DNA of 64,000 nt from Agathobaculum butyriciproducens (lineage in GTDB: Bacteria > Bacillota > Clostridia > Oscillospirales > Butyricicoccaceae): assembly GCA_003096535.1 (NCBI GenBank), contig QEKJ01000001.1, forward strand, positions 62,001-126,000. The letters are read 5' to 3'. A program made the translations under genes and the position numbers. Positions 52,668 to 60,922 of the stretch are shown piece by piece (positions within the stretch are counted from its first letter, which is position 1; each line of letters opens with the position of its first letter). The notes beneath the pieces were generated by a model, which searched no databases, was not told the origin of the DNA, and was given only the letters and a program-made list of their open reading frames with translations.

Positions 52668-52983
52668 GAGAAACTAAGGCAATACCGCATAATTGAACAA
52701 GAGCGATTTGTGAGTAAATTTTGCGGACTGACGAGGCGCAGTTTTGCGGTAATACTTGATGTATTACCGTGAAACTTCGGCAGCGCGGACGGAACTCGCG
52801 CAAGGAACCGAAGCCAAAGTCAGGGCACAAAATTTCCGCAAAGCGCCACGGCAGTGCGACCGGAGCCTGCACAAGGAGCCGCGGCAGCGCGACCGGAGCC
52901 TGCGCAAGGAACCGCGGCAGCGCGACCGGAGCCTGCACAAGGAGCCGCAGCTTTAATTGCGCGGTGTTGCCCTAAGGTTTCTC
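52668..52983. mobile_element. MITE-like element with 33-base tandem repeats
   Basis: Terminal inverted repeats of about 30 bases: GAGAAACTAAGGCAATACCG at 52668 and, reading inward from 52983, GAGAAACCTTAGGGCAACAC. Inside are a hairpin (GCGGTAATAC-TTGAT-GTATTACCGT, about 52754) and three tandem 33-base units at 52849-52881, 52882-52914 and 52915-52947 (each with CGACCGGAGCCTGC). No gene; no transposase. It separates the DUF3343 promoter region from the DUF815 gene. Confidence 0.75.
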
Positions 52984-52996
52984 CCCTCATACTATG

Positions 52997-53025
52997 TTGA
53001 AATGAGCGGAAAAGTGTGCTATGCT
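52997..53025 (+). promoter_or_regulatory. Promoter of the DUF815 ATPase gene
   Basis: TTGAAA (52997-53002), 17 bases, TATGCT (53020-53025), 41 bases before the start codon and just outside the MITE. Confidence 0.7.
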
Positions 53026-53066
53026 GATTAGGTTATAAACTACAATCCCGACTGGAGTTGAAAACA

Positions 53067-54269
53067 ATGGAGCTTTCCGCCCTTTCCCTGCGTCTGCGCG
53101 CGCTTTCCGTGCTGCGCGGACTGCTTTCCCATCCGCTGGTGCGCGCCTACGGCGACACGCTGACCGCGCTCGACGGCACAGCCGCCGACTTTGCCGACCG
53201 CTACGGCGCACTGTGCGCGACACGCTTCTCCTGCGGCGATATCGCGCAGGCAGTGCTCGACGCCGTGCACTTTGACACCAACACCCTGACCGATACCATC
53301 AACGCACCGGAAGCGGCTGTGCTCAACGCCGCAACCCACGATCTGGACGTGCTGAACGCTCTGCTCGCGCTCGACGGCGAAGCCTTCAAGTCCGCCGCAG
53401 CGGACAAGTTCTACGAGCCTGCCCTCGAGGATCTGCCGGACTTCGAGGCCGCAGACTCGCTTCCGTTCTCCACCGGCGCAGAGCTTGCCGATTACTACCG
53501 TGAGGAGGGCTATGGCTTCTTCGCACAGTCCTCGGCGTTTGCCATGCAGGACGACGGCTCGGCGACCCCGATCGTGCATCCCGATGCCATCCGTCTGCAC
53601 GACCTGCCCGGCTACGAGATGCAGAAGCAGAAAATCCTCAAAAACACGCTTGCCTTCCTCGACGGACGCGACGCCAACAACATCCTGCTCTACGGCGACA
53701 AGGGCACCGGCAAGTCCTCGACCGTCAAGGCGGTTGCCAACGAGTACGCCGACCGCGGCCTGAAGATCATCGAGATGTCTCCGCGGCAGATCACGAATTT
53801 CCCCAAGCTGTTTGAGCAGACCCTGCGTTCGCCGTTCCGTTTCATCGTATTCCTCGACGACCTGACCTTCAGCAGCGAGGATGACAACTTTGCCGCGCTC
53901 AAGGCGTTCATCGAGGGCGGTCTGGCCGGAAAGCCGTCCAATCTGGTCATTTACGCAACGTCCAACCGCCGTCATCTCATCCGCGAGAGCATGGCCGACC
54001 GTCAGGGCGATGAGGTGCGCGTGCGCGATACCCTCGAGACCGTTACCTCGCTGTCCGACCGTTTCGGTCTGGAGATCACCTTCTCCGTGCCGGATAAGGA
54101 CGAGTATCTATACATTGTCGAGCAGCTGGCCAAGGAGAACGACCTGAACCTTGATATCGACGAGCTGCACCTGCTTGCAGAGCGCTTCGCGCTGCGCCGT
54201 AACGGACGTTCGCCGCGTACCGCAAGACAGTTTATCAGTCAGCAGCTGGCGGAGCAGTACGGGAAGTAA
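53067..54269 (+). CDS. DUF815 family AAA-type ATPase
   Basis: A 400-residue ATPase. An N-terminal helical region of about 170 residues is followed by Walker A LLYGDKGTGKSSTVKAVANEYAD near residue 210, Walker B FIVFLDDLTFSSEDD near 260, and sensor VIYATSNRRHLIRE near 295. Partner and substrate are unknown. ATG at 53067 has GGAG 9 bases upstream; an in-frame TTG three codons earlier is not favoured. Single gene between a promoter at 52997 and a terminator at 54321. Confidence 0.85.
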   Translation: MELSALSLRLRALSVLRGLLSHPLVRAYGDTLTALDGTAADFADRYGALCATRFSCGDIAQAVLDAVHFDTNTLTDTINAPEAAVLNAATHDLDVLNALLALDGEAFKSAAADKFYEPALEDLPDFEAADSLPFSTGAELADYYREEGYGFFAQSSAFAMQDDGSATPIVHPDAIRLHDLPGYEMQKQKILKNTLAFLDGRDANNILLYGDKGTGKSSTVKAVANEYADRGLKIIEMSPRQITNFPKLFEQTLRSPFRFIVFLDDLTFSSEDDNFAALKAFIEGGLAGKPSNLVIYATSNRRHLIRESMADRQGDEVRVRDTLETVTSLSDRFGLEITFSVPDKDEYLYIVEQLAKENDLNLDIDELHLLAERFALRRNGRSPRTARQFISQQLAEQYGK

Positions 54270-54320
54270 TTGAAAATGGAGAATGATTTCATTTTTCATT
54301 TCTGCATCTAAATAAAACAA

Positions 54321-54358
54321 AACGCAGACCTTAAAATCATAGGTCTGCGTTTTGTTGC
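54321..54358 (+). terminator. Terminator after the DUF815 gene
   Basis: AACGCAGACCT-TAAAATCAT-AGGTCTGCGTT followed by TTGTTG; a short AATGGAGAATG palindrome precedes it at 54270-54300. Confidence 0.75.
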
Positions 54359-54413
54359 TATTGTGGAATCATTTCCGTTGTTTCGGAATGTTTTGGGTAT
54401 TGCATACGCTCTA

Positions 54414-54750
54414 CCGTAGGGTGCGCCGACCTCGGCGCACCGCATCTAACGATTGGTAGAATCTAACCCATAGGGGAGCACAGTGTGCTCCCACGCAACG
54501 TCAAATCAAGCGGTTTGGGTCGTTCCTTGCACAGGCTCCGGTCGTGCTGTGGGCGCACACTGTGCGCCCCTACGATATAGCATGTGCAGATGGTTTACAC
54601 GGTGCGCCGAGGTCGTACCCCAGGGCACCTTCTCTTGCGGCGTTGCCGCAATTCACCTTGTCGCACCCTACGGGATACCGCTCTATAAAAAATGGAGAAT
54701 GGCTGACCGTTACATCAATTCTCCATTCTCCATTTTCAATTCTCAATTAT
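54414..54750. repeat. Composite nested palindromes plus AATGGAGAATGG foldback
   Basis: Outer arms CCGTAGGGTGCGCCGACCTC (54414) and, split by a 45-base insertion, GGTGCGCCGAGGTCG (54601) plus GTCGCACCCTACGG (54660). Inside, ATAGGGGAGCACA-GTGTGCTCCCAC (54470) and GTGGGCGCACA-CTGTGCGCCCCTAC (54550) form hairpins. An AATGGAGAATGG palindrome (54690-54750) follows. No gene between 54270 and 54753. Confidence 0.75.
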
Positions 54751-54753
54751 TTA

Positions 54754-56349
54754 TTACCAGCCGAACGAACCAAACGGACTGGAGAATCCATAGCTGCCGT
54801 AGCCGTCATTCTGCTGCGAATTATCGTTCTGGCTGCTCTGGCTCTGCTGGGTCTGGGCATTCGGGTCATCGCCCTCAAGGTCGTGCGAATCGGTCAGCGT
54901 GATGGTGATATTGAGCGTCTTGCCGGTCGAAATGCGGTATACGCTCAGCGTCAGCTTGTCGCCGGCCTTCTTGTCCTGCTTGAGTTCGTTTACCTTATCC
55001 ATGTCCGGGGTCGGGGTACCGTCAACGGCGGTGATGACATCACCGACCTGCAGACCCTCACTGGCTGCCTTTGCGCGGGAATCAATGGAATATACCTGCA
55101 CGCCGGACACCTTGCCGTCCGCGGACTCGACGTTCTGGCCGGTGATGCCGATGGACGGACGGCCGGAAACATAACCGTTCTGAATCAGCTCATCAACAAT
55201 ATCCTTGGCGGTGTTGATCGGGATGGCAAAGCCCATGCCCTCAACGGTGGCGCTGCCGAACGCATTGCCGGACAGCTTAGCGGACGTGATGCCGACCACC
55301 TGACCGTACTTATTGATCAGTGCGCCGCCGGAGTTGCCGTTGTTGATGGAAGCATCGGTCTGAATCAGCGTCATAACACGGTCATTGACGGTCAGATCGC
55401 GGTTGATGGCGGAAATACGGCCGCCGGTGATGGTGTTCGCAAACTGTACGCCGCCGGGAGAACCGATCGCATAGGCATACTCGCCCGGCTCCAGCTCATC
55501 CGAGTCACCGAACTCTGCGGCGGTCAGGTCGCTTGTCGGCGTTACCTTGATGACCGCAAGATCGGTCTGCTCATCCGTACCGATGATCTCGGCATCAAGA
55601 GAGGTGCCGTCGCTCAGCTGTACGGAAACCGACTGCGCGCCGTCCACAACGTGGTTGTTGGTGATGATGTAGCCGTCCTTGCTCATGATGACGCCCGAGC
55701 CGCTGCCCGTGCCCTCCGAGGTGGTAGAGATAACCGATACGACCGACGGATTGACCTTTTTGTAGATATCCTCACCGGCCATGCCGTCCACGGTGTCGTA
55801 GTTGTCCGAGGAATTGCTCGAATCAGACTCCGGCTTGCTGTTGATCTGCAGCGTCGGTGCGGAATCCGAGGTTGATGCCGAAGTGCCCGAATCGCTGTTT
55901 GCATTGCCGCCGAACGCCATATTGCCGACAACTGCGCCGCCTGCAAACAGCAGGCACGCGGCTGCTACGCCGCACAGACCGAGCGCTAAGCCTCTGCTGT
56001 GCTTTTTATTCTTCGGGGTGTGCGGCTTCTGGCTCATCGGCGGAACCTCGCCGAAGCCGGTCTGCTGCTGCGCCTGACGGAACTCCGGATGCTGCACCGG
56101 CGTCTGGAACGGCGTGCGCGGCTCTTCTGCCTGCGGCTGCTCGCTCTGCGGTGCCTGTGCAGACTGTTCCGCCTGCGGCTGCTGCATCGGCTGCTCGCTC
56201 TGCGGAGCCTGTGCGGGCTGTTCCGCCTGCGGAGCCTGTGCGGGCTGCTCGTTCTGCGGTGCAGTGTTCCGGGTTTCGGCGGCCGGCTGTTCGTTATTCT
56301 GATCGCTGCTGTTCAGCGGTGTTTTGTTGTCCATGTTGAAGTCGTCCAT
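54754..56349 (-). CDS. htrA: HtrA-like membrane-anchored serine protease
   Basis: A 531-residue DegP/HtrA protease acting outside the membrane on misfolded proteins. Residues 1-115 are cytoplasmic and rich in Q, P, E and A, with repeats of QAPQSEQP. One membrane span (about 119-140) follows. The trypsin-like domain has the triad in TNNHVVDG, TDLAVIKV and GNSGGALI, followed by one PDZ domain (about 405-490) and a Q/S/G-rich tail. ATG at 56349 follows GGAGG. It lies downstream of a two-component pair, which may control it. Confidence 0.93.
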   Translation of the reverse strand: MDDFNMDNKTPLNSSDQNNEQPAAETRNTAPQNEQPAQAPQAEQPAQAPQSEQPMQQPQAEQSAQAPQSEQPQAEEPRTPFQTPVQHPEFRQAQQQTGFGEVPPMSQKPHTPKNKKHSRGLALGLCGVAAACLLFAGGAVVGNMAFGGNANSDSGTSASTSDSAPTLQINSKPESDSSNSSDNYDTVDGMAGEDIYKKVNPSVVSVISTTSEGTGSGSGVIMSKDGYIITNNHVVDGAQSVSVQLSDGTSLDAEIIGTDEQTDLAVIKVTPTSDLTAAEFGDSDELEPGEYAYAIGSPGGVQFANTITGGRISAINRDLTVNDRVMTLIQTDASINNGNSGGALINKYGQVVGITSAKLSGNAFGSATVEGMGFAIPINTAKDIVDELIQNGYVSGRPSIGITGQNVESADGKVSGVQVYSIDSRAKAASEGLQVGDVITAVDGTPTPDMDKVNELKQDKKAGDKLTLSVYRISTGKTLNITITLTDSHDLEGDDPNAQTQQSQSSQNDNSQQNDGYGSYGFSSPFGSFGW

Positions 56350-56501
56350 GATACTGACCTCCTGTTGTTATTCGCGGGAACATTCCGTTCCCTCTGTTGA
56401 TGCTTCTATCATAGTGTCTCAATGTGGCAGTTTGTTGAAAACAATATGAATATTTTTTGAACACTATGTCAAGGTTCCGTGTAGCAGGTACACAATTCGC
56501 A

Positions 56502-56537
56502 AAAACTCCCACAGACCATTTGGGTCTGTGAGAGTTT
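56502..56537 (-). terminator. Terminator after the sensor kinase gene
   Basis: AAACTC(T/C)CACAGACC and GGTCTGTGGGAGTTT form a 14-base stem with a 4-base loop on the minus strand, followed by TTGCG. It separates the two-component pair from htrA. Confidence 0.75.
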
Positions 56538-56542
56538 GGAAA

Positions 56543-57994
56543 TCAGGTGTTATTCTGTCGGTTCTGCTCCGGTGCGAGCGGCAGGGTGAACTCAAACTCG
56601 GTTTCGCCGCCGCCCGAGCGGACGGAGATCTCGCCGCCGTGCAGGTTGATGATGTTCTTCACAATGTACAGGCCGAGACCTGCGCCGGTCTTATCCATCG
56701 AGCGCGAACGGTCGGTCTTGTAGAAGCGGTCGAACACATGCGGCAGATCCTCCGCCGAAATGCCGATGCCGGTGTTGCTGATGGCGAACACGCACAGCTG
56801 TCCCTCCTGATGGACCTTCAGCCTCAGCGTACCGCCGTCCTCGATGAACTTTACCGCGTTATCGGTCAGGTTGTACACCACGCGGTACAGGTGGTCGCGG
56901 TCGCCCATGACGGTCAGCCGTTCCTCGAGGTCGCACTGCACATCCAGCTTCTTTTTCTCAATCTTCTGCTCGAACGAGAGCAGGATCTGCGCCGTCATTT
57001 CGGTAAAGTCGAACGGCGCCGGACTGAGGATCAGCTCGCCGGACTGAATTTTTGCGGCATCCAGCATGCGGTTTACCATGCGGGACAGACGTTTGGTCTC
57101 CTCCGCGATGATCTTCAGATACTTGTCGCGCTGGTCGAGCGGAATCGTGCCGTCGATCATGCCGTCCACGAAGCCGCCGATGGTCGTCATCGGGGTCTTG
57201 AACTCGTGGCTGACGTTGGAAATGAAGCCGCGGGTCAGCTCCTCGAGCTGGTCAAGGTCGCGCGCCATGTTGTTGAACGAGACCGCCAGCTCGTCAATCT
57301 CGTAGCAGCGGTTGTCCTCGGGCACGCGCACATCGAAGTTGCCGCCCGCAAATTCCTTGGCGGCGGCGGCAATCGTCTTGAGCGGACGCGTGACGTGCTG
57401 AGAGATCATGAACGAAATCACCAGCATAACGACCAGCGTCACCAACATGATGAGCACGAGCGTCTGCGTGGAGTGGCGCACCACGCCTGCCGAATTCGGG
57501 TCCTGCGTGGAGACGAAGATCATCAAATCCGCATCGCCGTTATCATCCTTGACGCAGGTGCCCACCGTGTAAAACGAGGACTCACTCAGTACGCCGAGCG
57601 ACCCGACAGACGCATAACTGCCGTTTTTGTGCATCTCCGCAACCACTTCAGCTGAGATATGATAGCCGGGCAGCGTGTAGGTCGTGCCGTCCGGCTTGGC
57701 ACCCATTTCAATGTTGCCGTCCGCGTCCGTGATGAGCACGGTCAGCTCATCCTCCTTGGCCACGCGCGCGATGGACAGCATGTAAATCTGACGGATCACG
57801 TCGGAGTCCGTGCCCTCGAGCAGCTTGCTCTGCTCGGCAAGGCTCTGCACGGTCGTGCGCAGCTCGGTCTGCTTGGCGTGCAGCGCGTAGCTGCTCATCT
57901 GGTAGCAGAACACCACGCCGGCCAGTGCAAACGCGCACACGATCAAAACCAGATGGGCCACATAGTCCTTGAAGAAAAAACTGCGTCTGCCCAT
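56543..57994 (-). CDS. Sensor histidine kinase
   Basis: A 483-residue kinase. Two membrane spans (about 12-32 and 170-192) flank an extracytoplasmic domain of about 135 residues. HAMP (about 193-245), HisKA with FISNVSHEFKTPMTTIGGF (phospho-histidine), and HATPase_c with NLTDNAVKF, GIGISAEDLPHVFDRFYK and GAGLGLYIVKNI follow. All N, G1, F and G2 boxes are intact. Signal unknown. The ATG is 3 bases past the response regulator stop, using a ribosome site inside that gene. Confidence 0.94.
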   Translation of the reverse strand: MGRRSFFFKDYVAHLVLIVCAFALAGVVFCYQMSSYALHAKQTELRTTVQSLAEQSKLLEGTDSDVIRQIYMLSIARVAKEDELTVLITDADGNIEMGAKPDGTTYTLPGYHISAEVVAEMHKNGSYASVGSLGVLSESSFYTVGTCVKDDNGDADLMIFVSTQDPNSAGVVRHSTQTLVLIMLVTLVVMLVISFMISQHVTRPLKTIAAAAKEFAGGNFDVRVPEDNRCYEIDELAVSFNNMARDLDQLEELTRGFISNVSHEFKTPMTTIGGFVDGMIDGTIPLDQRDKYLKIIAEETKRLSRMVNRMLDAAKIQSGELILSPAPFDFTEMTAQILLSFEQKIEKKKLDVQCDLEERLTVMGDRDHLYRVVYNLTDNAVKFIEDGGTLRLKVHQEGQLCVFAISNTGIGISAEDLPHVFDRFYKTDRSRSMDKTGAGLGLYIVKNIINLHGGEISVRSGGGETEFEFTLPLAPEQNRQNNT

Positions 57995-57997
57995 GGC

Positions 57998-58678
57998 TTA
58001 CTCCTTGGTCTCAAACTTGTAGCCGACACCCCATACGGTTTTCAGCTCCCACTTGTCCGAAACGCCCTCCAGCTTTTCGCGCAGACGCTTGACGTGTACG
58101 TCAACCGTTCTCGTGTCACCGAAATAGTCAAAGCCCCAAACATCGTCGAGCAGCTGTGCGCGGGTGAACACGCGGTTCGGACTGGACGCGAGGAAGTACA
58201 GCAGCTCGATCTCCTTCGGCGGCGCGTCCACGCGCTTGCCCTTGATGACCAGATCGTACGCCTGCTTGTCGATGACGAGATTGTCGAACGACAGCTTCTC
58301 GGGCGCATCATCCGGCGCCATGCGGCGGAACACCGCACGCACGCGCGCGATGACCTCCGGCATTTCGAGCGGCTTGACGATGTAGTCGTCCGCGCCCATC
58401 TCCAGACCGGAAACGCGGTCTGCGGTCTCGCCTTTGGCCGTCAGCATGATGATCGGCACATCGCTCTCCGCGCGGATCTCCCTGCAGACCGCCCAGCCGT
58501 CCATCACCGGCATCATCACGTCGAGCAGCAGCATGTCCGGCTTGTCCGACTTCCACTTTTTGATGCCCTCCACGCCGTTTTCCGCCTCGAGCACCGTGTA
58601 GCCTTCGCGCTCCAGATACAGGCGCAGCAGCTCACGGATGTTGGCCTCGTCCTCTACGATCAATATCTTCTTGGGCAT
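57998..58678 (-). CDS. OmpR-family response regulator
   Basis: A 226-residue DNA-binding regulator. Receiver domain 1-120 with acidic pocket VEDE, phospho-acceptor Asp53 (LLLDVMMP), TAK at 79-81 and KPLE. A winged-helix domain (130-226) ends RTVDVHVKRLREKL and TVWGVGYKFE. A TATAAT at 58713-58718 on the minus strand is the likely -10 box. First gene of the kinase operon, and the last chromosomal gene before the integrated element. Confidence 0.95.
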   Translation of the reverse strand: MPKKILIVEDEANIRELLRLYLEREGYTVLEAENGVEGIKKWKSDKPDMLLLDVMMPVMDGWAVCREIRAESDVPIIMLTAKGETADRVSGLEMGADDYIVKPLEMPEVIARVRAVFRRMAPDDAPEKLSFDNLVIDKQAYDLVIKGKRVDAPPKEIELLYFLASSPNRVFTRAQLLDDVWGFDYFGDTRTVDVHVKRLREKLEGVSDKWELKTVWGVGYKFETKE

Positions 58679-58923
58679 AGTTCTCCCCTGCTTTCCCAGT
58701 TTAATCTGATTCTATTATAGCGCGTTTTCGAGGAAAAAGCATTAACAATCTGTAACAAGTCAGGCATTTCTTCTTTGAATTCTTCCATGCGTAAAATGTG
58801 CATTTCCCTACGGAATTAGCGTTTTTCACAACATACTCATGAATCAGCGAATCCCGTGCATTCCATAACCTTCCACATCTTCACACAACTGCACCTGCAA
58901 ATGGTGTCAGAATGGTGTCATCT
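58679..58923. other. Left junction of the integrated element (attL expected here)
   Basis: Gap between the response regulator and the integrase 3' end. Base composition drops to AT-rich. A direct repeat ATGGTGTC-AGA-ATGGTGTC at about 58901-58919 resembles the paired arm-type sites Tn916-like integrases bind near their ends. The exact junction cannot be set because the right end lies outside the window. Confidence 0.5.
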
Positions 58924-60108
58924 TCAAACGCTTGCGCGAGCCTGTTCACGCTGTCTGTTGATACGCGCCATCTCAGCCATAGCCTGCGTTGCATCCGGAT
59001 GCGCATACGTCAGTGTTGTATTCGGATTCTCATGCCCCATCATTGCCTGTGTATTCGGCAGTGATACGCCATCATTGAGCATATTACTGCAAAACGTGTG
59101 CCGAAATATATGCGGTGTAATGCGCGGCAGCAGTTTTTCCGGATGTTCTGCATTATACTTCGTCACAGCCTTTTTCAGCGGCACTTCCAGATTGCAGGCT
59201 ACCACAGGATTCCCTTGTCGGGTCAGCATCAGGAATCCGCCGCACTGGTCAATCATTGGAGATACCTTTTGTTTCTCCCGCTCGCGAATCATATTGTGCA
59301 GGCTTTCACTGACTGCATCGCTCATAAATAGAGTACGCATTCCCGCTTTTGTTTTGGTCATTCTCTGAATGTAGCGACTTCCATCGTTTCTGCGGAGCAG
59401 CTGTTTATTGATGCTGATAGTTCTCTGCTCAAAATCCAGGTCTGAGGTTGTCAATCCACAAAACTCACTGACTCTCATTCCAGTGTACAGCAATACCACA
59501 CACACATCATAATATCGTGCATACTGCTTGTCGTTCTTCAGAAAGTCCAGCAAGGTGGTGATTACTTCGTCTGTCAATGCATTGCGCTTAACTGTATCAT
59601 TGGAGGCTACGCTGTCCATACGGAAATCAAACGGGTTTTGAAGAAGCAGTTTACTGTCAATCGCCATCGAAAATGCAGGTTTCAGCAGTTTTTTATACGC
59701 AGAAAGTGTACTGTATGCCCTACCTGTTTCCTGCATCTTCTGAAACCACAGCTGTGCATCCTGCTTGGTTACATCACAGATAGACCGCTGGCTAAAGGGT
59801 TCCTGCTTAATGCTGTCCGCCCATGATTGATATGTTGTCACTGTGCTGTAGCATTTTCTGCTTTTCAAAGCAAGGTACTTTTCAACCAGTTCATTAATTG
59901 TCATCTTTCCGCCAGAATAGCTGATTCCATTATCCAATGCACGCTGCAGTTCTTTCTCTTTTTGACGAAGTTCATCCAGAGTCGGCGCATAGAACGTCTG
60001 CCGTTTGCCGAAAACATCGGTATAGCGGTACTGATAACGCCCGTCCGAGCGTTCGCTCTCATTTTTCAGTAAAATTCGTCCCTTTTTATCTTTTCGCTTT
60101 CCAGCCAA
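58924..60108 (-). CDS. int: Tn916-type tyrosine recombinase (integrase)
   Basis: A 394-residue site-specific recombinase. N-terminal arm-binding domain (KDKKGRILLKNESERSDGRYQYRY, Tn916 Int-like), SAM-like core-binding domain (about 75-160) and catalytic domain with Arg in YTGMRVSEFCGL, HIFRHTF, and GHENPNTTLTYAH, ending in the tyrosine. All catalytic residues appear present. The TTG at 60108 follows AAAGGAG by 8 bases and matches the Tn916 Int start; the ATG six codons earlier would overlap that ribosome site. Lies at the element's left edge. Confidence 0.92.
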   Translation of the reverse strand: MAGKRKDKKGRILLKNESERSDGRYQYRYTDVFGKRQTFYAPTLDELRQKEKELQRALDNGISYSGGKMTINELVEKYLALKSRKCYSTVTTYQSWADSIKQEPFSQRSICDVTKQDAQLWFQKMQETGRAYSTLSAYKKLLKPAFSMAIDSKLLLQNPFDFRMDSVASNDTVKRNALTDEVITTLLDFLKNDKQYARYYDVCVVLLYTGMRVSEFCGLTTSDLDFEQRTISINKQLLRRNDGSRYIQRMTKTKAGMRTLFMSDAVSESLHNMIREREKQKVSPMIDQCGGFLMLTRQGNPVVACNLEVPLKKAVTKYNAEHPEKLLPRITPHIFRHTFCSNMLNDGVSLPNTQAMMGHENPNTTLTYAHPDATQAMAEMARINRQREQARASV

Positions 60109-60190
60109 GTTTTTCTCTCCTTTCATTGACTGAAAAGCCCCAACTATGACATATTCAGTATATCATAGTTGGGGCAGAAATGCACTGTTT

Positions 60191-60403
60191 TTACGCCGAA
60201 TAGCTTCCCAACAGGTATTGTTCTAGCTTCGCGCGCTTGATCATGCGTTTCGTACCAATCCACAGCACATAGGGATTGTTATCTCCATTAGTTAAATCTC
60301 GAATCTTGTTGACACCAATGTGAAAATAGTCCGATGCTTCCTCTACATTTAATAAAGGGCTTTCCCAGATTGGGGTAATATTGTTCTTATTTTTATTTGC
60401 CAT
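60191..60403 (-). CDS. xis: Tn916-type excisionase
   Basis: A 70-residue winged-helix DNA-bending protein. PIWESPLLNVEEASDYFHIGVNKIRDL and VLWIGTKRMIKRAKLEQYLLG follow the Tn916 Xis pattern. It directs Int toward excision. Located 82 bases upstream of int on the same strand, the usual order. Confidence 0.9.
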   Translation of the reverse strand: MANKNKNNITPIWESPLLNVEEASDYFHIGVNKIRDLTNGDNNPYVLWIGTKRMIKRAKLEQYLLGSYSA

Positions 60404-60922
60404 AGAAAACCTCTTTTCTTATTTGTTGATTGAGATGCAGCTACTCATCCGCTCATGTGCAGGCAGTGGTCGTAAAAAGTGTAAATCATACCCGTCATCG
60501 AGCGGGATTCTCCTTAAAACGAAATCTGCAGCGCAGTAAATAGCTGCTTACTCTCTCTTTACTCTCAAATGCCTTGTATCTTCCAGAATACCGTCGTGAA
60601 ACGCGACAGTATTGCAGCTGGTGCGCTGTTGTTCAAAGGTCGCAGTTCCCGCCTTTAGCCGTTGGGGTGAACGTTTCGGTCACTCCTTTGCATAGGGTAA
60701 CGTTTCGTTACTCTATCAGCCACAGTCCGTAAGGGTGTCGTGTCTTGCGACTCCCTTAATCAAGGTGTCATCATTTCGGTGATACCTTTAACACGGGGGC
60801 GTGTTCCGCGACTTCATCGGTTATAATCAACAAGGGTGTACCCGCTCGTTACTCCCTTAGTCCAGCCAGTAAGAGGATAGCAAGTTGTGACACATCCTTA
60901 GTTCAACCAGTGCCCAAAACGC
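60404..60922. repeat. Array of about eight short imperfect hairpins between xis and repA
   Basis: A 519-base gap without a gene. From 60635 to 60899 hairpins follow one another every 30-45 bases: AAAGG/CCTTT (60635), GGGGTGA/TCACTCC (60664), AGGGTAACG/CGTTACTCT (60694), AAGGG-T-GTCG/CGAC-T-CCCTT (60731), AAGGTGTCA/TGATACCTT (60762), a weak GGGGGCG/CGACTTC (60795), AAGGGTGTA/TTACTCCCTT (60832) and AGGAT/ATCCT (60873). Spacers repeat a CCAGCCAGT / CAACCAGT word. The stems differ but stay paired. The left part (60404-60630) shows nothing I recognise. Confidence 0.75.

Noticed and set aside
52849..52947. Possible CRISPR array (three regular 33-base repeats)
   Set aside because: The units are directly adjacent with no spacers and lie inside a MITE; no cas gene is present.
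60635..60900. Possible CRISPR array or tRNA cluster
   Set aside because: Repeats are degenerate hairpins with uneven spacing; none has a tRNA cloverleaf, CCA end or T-loop sequence.
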